A stretch of 26,907 bases of DNA from a virus, in IMG/VR virus record IMGVR_UViG_3300029893_000062, positions 1-26,907 of that record. One strand, 5' to 3'. Made by a program: the position numbers and the translations under genes. Positions 23,601-26,907 of this stretch are shown here, piece after piece. The notes beneath the pieces are model-generated. The model had not been told where the DNA came from. It saw nothing but the letters and a program-made list of their open reading frames with translations, and did not search any database. Each line of letters opens with the position of its first letter. Within the stretch, counting starts at the first letter, position 1.

Positions 23601-25443
23601 GAGAAGAGAAGAAAGTGATTATCTGAAATTTCTGTCATTTCTCGAGAAAAGCGATACAATTTCTTTAGAACAGAGACTTCAACTAGAAAAGGCTTTTTAT
23701 ACTGAAAGACTTGCAGAAATTGAAAAAGGAATTGACAAGGGATTATTAGCTGAGCTAAAAGCTGGGGATGTTGCAACTGCTGCCCTAGATGAAAATACTA
23801 AAGAAAAAATTAAGCTGTGGTTAGAAGCTTCAGATAAAATTAAAGAAATCAATTGGAGAGCTCAAGAAGAATCGTTGAAGGCTTGGGAAACATTTTCAAA
23901 TTATTTCCATAAATATTTAGAAGGTCTAATGATGGGAACGGCTAAATTAGGTGAATTTCTAGAAGGAATTTGGAAGGGAATAGCAGCTACTGCAGCTAAA
24001 GCAATGATAGATGGTTTAAGAGAAGTTTTTGAGCCATTGACTGCATTATTCGAAGAACTTGGAAGAGAAATTGGAACCAGATTAACGAAAATTTTAAGAC
24101 CATTTCTTGATCCATTGATGGATATAATAGAATCTATGATTCGAACCATATTAGGTATGCCAGCAAGAGTTCCACCAATAGCAGCTCCTGCTGTTCCATG
24201 GATGGGATTATTTGGATTTCCTGCCATTGCAGCTCCACCTATTGCGGCTCCACCATGGCAAAATTTGTTAGCAAATTGGAGTGATTTTGGAAAGCAAGTT
24301 CAACTTGGTGCTGCAGCAACTGGAAAGAGTTCTGGTTTAGCTGGAATAGCTGCTGGATTTTCAAAAACTATTGCAGGATTTCTTAAGCGAACAGCAGTTA
24401 AATTGGGGTTACTTAAATCACAATCTGGTATAGCTTTGACTTCACTAGGAGCTTGGGCGACAGGTATCGGCGCAGTAGTGGCGATACTGAGTAGTATCCG
24501 TAAGAAAAAGAAAGCTATTCATGAATATTATTACCCTGAAATTCCTAAAGCTTATGAAAGAATAGCTAAGTCTGTAGTTGAAGCTGTATGGAAAACTAGA
24601 ATAGTAGCGGAAAGTGTAGCTAGAAGAGTCTTATTCTTTAAAGTAAGTCAAAGTATTTACAAGCATTATCATTATATAGCAGATTATTATGCAACTGAGT
24701 TTGGTGAGAAACTTCCAGCTGAAATAGTTGAATATCTAGGAACTATGTATGCTGGGATGACAGTTGCCCACGCTGGAATGTCTGAAGAAATTCAAAAAGT
24801 TTATGAGCAAGCAGGAGAGGATTATGTCAAAATTTTGATAGATACTTGGAGAAAGACCTATTCAGATTTATATAAAGAATGGTTTTTAACTGCTAGAGAA
24901 ACTGGTAAAACTCTAATTGAATATATAATAGATTGGGGTAAAGCAAATGAAGATGCATTTGCTGGAATGTTAGAAACAGTAACGACAGAATGGGAAGAAA
25001 CCATGGGTTTTGGTGAAAGTGCCATGGCGATGTCAGTTTTAGAATTAAGAAGAGGATTTACTGGTTTAGTGAAAGTTTTTAAATTAGCTAGAGAAGAAGT
25101 TGAGGCTATCGCTTTAGGATTACCATTCCCAGCTCCGCCACCAGCCGTTGCTCCAGCCGTAGCTGAGGCAGTAGTTCCCGAACCTGCAAGAGTTCCAGTA
25201 TTACCAGCTGGATGGAGAGCATATCCTGAATATGGAATGGCAGTTGGCCCGATGGGAGCGAAAGTTCCATTAAGTTATTTTATGGGAGGGAGCTTACACT
25301 ACCGATCTGGACATAATCCTAATACTACTTTTCAAGTAACTATTTCTTCTGCTTTTGACGCTCAACGACTTGGAAGAGAAATAATTCGTGGAATGAATTA
25401 TTATAAAGATTATGGAAATAAAGGAAGAATTCGTCGTTACTAA
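20638..25443 (+). CDS. tape measure protein
   Basis: A 1601-residue protein that sets tail length, acts as a scaffold for the tube and passes into the host envelope on infection. The N-terminal 700 residues are Ala/Lys-rich with hydrophobic segments such as FVIVGLTVFF near 92-101, ALGTFATSIGITTIAGGFLL, and IVMAAAWALSSTIIAVW. A long charged coiled coil follows (about 690-1050), then Pro/Ala-rich stretches, a hydrophobic segment LGAWATGIGAVVAILSSI before KKKK, and a second Pro-rich stretch. The C-terminal 60 residues are basic, ending KDYGNKGRIRRY. At about 0.15 nm per residue the tail would be roughly 240 nm. It follows the chaperones, as in all long-tailed phages. A 54-bp tandem repeat lies in the coiled coil. 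Confidence 0.92.
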   Translation: MAEAKVSIEISAELVREFVTAFKGAQRSLEEVNKILKTLSATSAKTSSAMTTHLRRTADETHKLSKAFTDSWHQVKKFAFEVKSAIFVIVGLTVFFKKAVPALYDFNMQLEMQLGTLKAFQGSTRVAQQTLAFLVSYAAKTPFEIPGVIAAGTTLAKFGLEVEKNMPLISAMAVVGKRAGETMDAALERMSIAFSKAAKGAYGALKILRDSLGLTRKDLEALGVEFTKAGTIIPETLVPALHKWAEMTGAMKMVDEWTWKLSTAWANLKDIIVIVSGLIGYPLFQPTKEGLLAIIGLIKAIPVEVFHLLGASIRALILPLELTLKAAVSLVDIFFKTGDVTKAVGKETSLVVTALGTFATSIGITTIAGGFLLKKIVGLGSALIDASITVKGAEIWTKRLGNAWLTVGPKVAKAGEALFSFATGPIPIVMAAAWALSSTIIAVWNEINRRTSAAVKQEVENLVVYAKAWRVARELTKEAKDLTEAEKALAEAEKAEAWSLEILKKAKEDSAKATKTVTIYDKKHGETVSYTTEQVKAGAISVEAATRTWEKSKIATEKARKALEEMKKLNIPAVTEETKGAIDELAKSLAIGTEKKGKFILAGKGAHDILAKNQIQLTGYTKEMYESGKVVIFTKDQWEKWMRDAKKVPETIDLSSASLGKFDRAGFRVTQTTKGLVIAVYEGRELTDLLTESVKFSEKALKDFSRAEIKAGKEAERVARERAIIEGKKAKEAERAAREKAIMEEKVAKMIEKLQKERIKGIEDVYVKELLMIEIEHEARERYIRTYIKNEKEKNKLLIESEKVRTDKAAKLEKTLSLEVETNIRKREKILAELIPDAEERNRRLIEIEIGAIDRELEARKRQISHLETLNTRGVQRRIESLVAEGEVLKAQRAKLARDLERIAEDEVAKILAQQFELLKEELRLGKINETEFRERARAMILETEKRCEGIMLSESSLAKLLDALWKETEGTFKSHQKERSEIRREFQRREESDYLKFLSFLEKSDTISLEQRLQLEKAFYTERLAEIEKGIDKGLLAELKAGDVATAALDENTKEKIKLWLEASDKIKEINWRAQEESLKAWETFSNYFHKYLEGLMMGTAKLGEFLEGIWKGIAATAAKAMIDGLREVFEPLTALFEELGREIGTRLTKILRPFLDPLMDIIESMIRTILGMPARVPPIAAPAVPWMGLFGFPAIAAPPIAAPPWQNLLANWSDFGKQVQLGAAATGKSSGLAGIAAGFSKTIAGFLKRTAVKLGLLKSQSGIALTSLGAWATGIGAVVAILSSIRKKKKAIHEYYYPEIPKAYERIAKSVVEAVWKTRIVAESVARRVLFFKVSQSIYKHYHYIADYYATEFGEKLPAEIVEYLGTMYAGMTVAHAGMSEEIQKVYEQAGEDYVKILIDTWRKTYSDLYKEWFLTARETGKTLIEYIIDWGKANEDAFAGMLETVTTEWEETMGFGESAMAMSVLELRRGFTGLVKVFKLAREEVEAIALGLPFPAPPPAVAPAVAEAVVPEPARVPVLPAGWRAYPEYGMAVGPMGAKVPLSYFMGGSLHYRSGHNPNTTFQVTISSAFDAQRLGREIIRGMNYYKDYGNKGRIRRY
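22777..22884 (+). repeat. 54-bp tandem repeat (two copies) in the tape measure gene
   Basis: Copies at 22777-22830 and 22831-22884 match at about 48 of 54 positions by eye. Each encodes 18 residues: EAERVARERAIIEGKKAK, then EAERAAREKAIMEEKVAK. The unit is in frame and within the coiled coil, as for recent tape measure growth by duplication. Confidence 0.8.
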
Positions 25444-25463
25444 AAGAGTGAGAAAAGACTAAG

Positions 25464-26907
25464 ATGTCTGGAGGAGTTACCTTTCAAATAAGATTATATG
25501 ATCCATCCTTCGTTTTCAAAGAAAATCTCGAAGTAGTCGAAGGGACTTTGTCTTGGTCAGATACTAGATTAGGTGGCTCCCAAGAATGCAGCTTCGAGTT
25601 GCATAGAACTTACGAGAATCTTGGAAATATAAGAAATGGTGCAGTAATTGAAATTTTTTGGGTAGAAGGAAATAAAGTTTTATATAGTGGATTTATTGAA
25701 GATATTGAAAGAATCATTAGTAAATGGGAAGAGAGAATTAGGATTAGAGCTTTGGGCTGGGCAGCAAGAGCCGAAAGCACTATTATAGATCAGTTTAACA
25801 TTAACCAACCTTTAGCAATTGATACTATTTTAAAGACTTTATTGAAGTGTTTTCCAATTGATGATGTTATTATAGATTTTGCATTAATTCCATCTATGCC
25901 GAAGACAGCCACAGTTTCATTTTCATCAAGTTCCGTATCAAATGCTTTAACAGAGCTTTGTAATCTTCAGGAACAAACTTGGACTACTACCGAATCTATT
26001 TTTAATAAAACGACTGGATTGATTGAAACTGTTACTCGAACTCATCATCGTCCTTACTTGTGGCACATTGGAACTGACCGTAAACTTAGAATTTCTACTT
26101 GGTTGACTGCTACGAATCGAACTTATTCGCTTAAAGAAACAATTCAAAGTTTCGATGTAAAAAGAAGCACAACTGGAGTAATAAATCAAATATGGCTAAA
26201 AGGCGATGAAAAAGCTGATGGAAATCCAATTCAAATAATAGTAAATGATCTTGAATCTCAAAAACAATTTGGAATCAGGCAAGGATTTTTGGATGTTCCA
26301 ACTATAAAGGATGTTGAATCATTGGAAACTTATGGTGTAGTGATGGCTGATAAAGTTGCTTGGCCGGTTGATGAAGGAAGTATGACACTACTTAATGCTG
26401 ATTTAGATTTAACTGCTAGAGATTATATTAAAGTAACTGGTTTTACAGATTATGACAGAAACTTTTATCCTAATCAAGTAACTTTTTCTAGTTCAGATTG
26501 GGAAACCGTTGCTTGTGCTGTAACAATGGAAGCACCTCAGGCTAATTTCCAAGAATTGTTAAGTTATATGAACCAGCAAGCACAAAATCAGAATGTAATA
26601 GATCACGATGTTACTCTTCATTTTCTTTCTCAAAACGATAACTTCGTTATTGAAGGATTTGACGGATCAAGGGGGACTGGTATTGAATTTACTATTAGTC
26701 CTGGTAAAGCAAAAATAGATGGAGCTTTGATTGATAAACCAACTTCCACTACCTTTACCAAAACTTCAACTCCAGCTTTAATAGCTAATAAAGCTAACTA
26801 TATTTGTCTAAAAAAAGATGGAACCTGGACAATAGTTAATAGAGAAGTTGACATTCCAGCTTTATCTATTCCTATTTGGTATGTTATAACTCTAGAATAT
26901 GATACGG
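25464..26907 (+). CDS. tail tip/baseplate hub protein, N-terminal part (cut by window edge)
   Basis: An open frame from ATG 25464 to the end gives 481 residues without a stop. It starts MSGGVTFQIRLYDPSFVF, then LSWSDTRLGGSQECSFELHR, GAVIEIFWVEGNKVLYSGFI and IRALGWAARAES. These strands resemble the first domains of tail-tip hub proteins (gp27/Gp37-like), where a Gly-rich strand pair and YSGFIEDIE segment are common. The later part has an extended beta-rich region with PGKAKIDGALID, similar to fibre-attachment domains. It follows the tape measure by 20 bases; GAGTGAG is a weak ribosome binding site. It would join the tail tube to receptor-binding parts. Confidence 0.78.
   Translation, partial: MSGGVTFQIRLYDPSFVFKENLEVVEGTLSWSDTRLGGSQECSFELHRTYENLGNIRNGAVIEIFWVEGNKVLYSGFIEDIERIISKWEERIRIRALGWAARAESTIIDQFNINQPLAIDTILKTLLKCFPIDDVIIDFALIPSMPKTATVSFSSSSVSNALTELCNLQEQTWTTTESIFNKTTGLIETVTRTHHRPYLWHIGTDRKLRISTWLTATNRTYSLKETIQSFDVKRSTTGVINQIWLKGDEKADGNPIQIIVNDLESQKQFGIRQGFLDVPTIKDVESLETYGVVMADKVAWPVDEGSMTLLNADLDLTARDYIKVTGFTDYDRNFYPNQVTFSSSDWETVACAVTMEAPQANFQELLSYMNQQAQNQNVIDHDVTLHFLSQNDNFVIEGFDGSRGTGIEFTISPGKAKIDGALIDKPTSTTFTKTSTPALIANKANYICLKKDGTWTIVNREVDIPALSIPIWYVITLEYDT

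Noticed and set aside
1-26907. tRNA genes, CRISPR array, integrase or transposase
   Set aside because: Scanned by eye; no cloverleaf, spaced repeats or recombinase motif was seen. A covariance search could still find a tRNA.

Overview
This window is about 27 kb of an AT-rich tailed-phage (or prophage) genome. It covers a short leftward block with replication and modification genes and most of a long rightward head-and-tail operon. Three near-perfect bacterial sigma-70-type promoters (-35 TTGACA/TTGACT, 17-bp spacer, -10 TATAAT) and strong AGGAGG-type ribosome binding sites indicate a bacterial host. The skew to Lys, Glu and Ile codons suggests a low-GC host, but the sequence does not name it. 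No transposase, integrase, tRNA, rRNA or CRISPR array is visible. The head genes resemble those of Mu-like phages (gp29-type portal, I-type protease, gp36-type connector). No sheath gene lies between tail tube and tape measure, so the virion is most likely a long-tailed siphovirus.

Left block, minus strand (1-1921). A promoter at 1942-1970 drives a ribbon-helix-helix regulator, a 45-residue protein, a DNA polymerase III beta sliding clamp, possibly a 52-residue protein, and the N-terminus of a D12-class DNA adenine methyltransferase cut by the window edge. The control region 1922-2080 holds this promoter, an oppositely facing consensus promoter for the late genes, and an imperfect 14-bp inverted repeat between them that could be the regulator's operator.

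Head and enzyme block, plus strand (2081-12646). Putative small terminase, large terminase and portal are followed by two very large multidomain enzymes. The first (1189 codons) has an ASCH-like domain, a D12 adenine methyltransferase interrupted in motif I by a 426-residue LAGLIDADG intein, and a nucleotidyltransferase-like C-terminus. The second (1093 codons) joins a metallo-beta-lactamase-fold domain, an ATP-dependent DNA ligase core and two LigD-type 3'-phosphoesterase-like modules. A small beta-rich protein lies between them. Translational overlaps tie the group to the portal gene. This DNA-processing set inside a head operon is the most unusual part of the window.

Capsid and tail block (12647-26907). 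A second internal consensus promoter overlaps the stop codon of the ligase gene and would produce a leader of about 100 nt with a strong hairpin. Downstream come protease/scaffold (with a repeated Tyr/Pro-rich N-terminal extension and a possible internal start), capsid cement protein, major capsid protein, connectors, a zinc-ribbon protein, tail tube, a glycosyltransferase, tail assembly chaperones apparently joined by a +1 programmed frameshift, a 1601-residue tape measure protein and the start of a tail-tip/baseplate protein. No stretch over 300 bases lacks a gene if the small left-hand ORFs are accepted.
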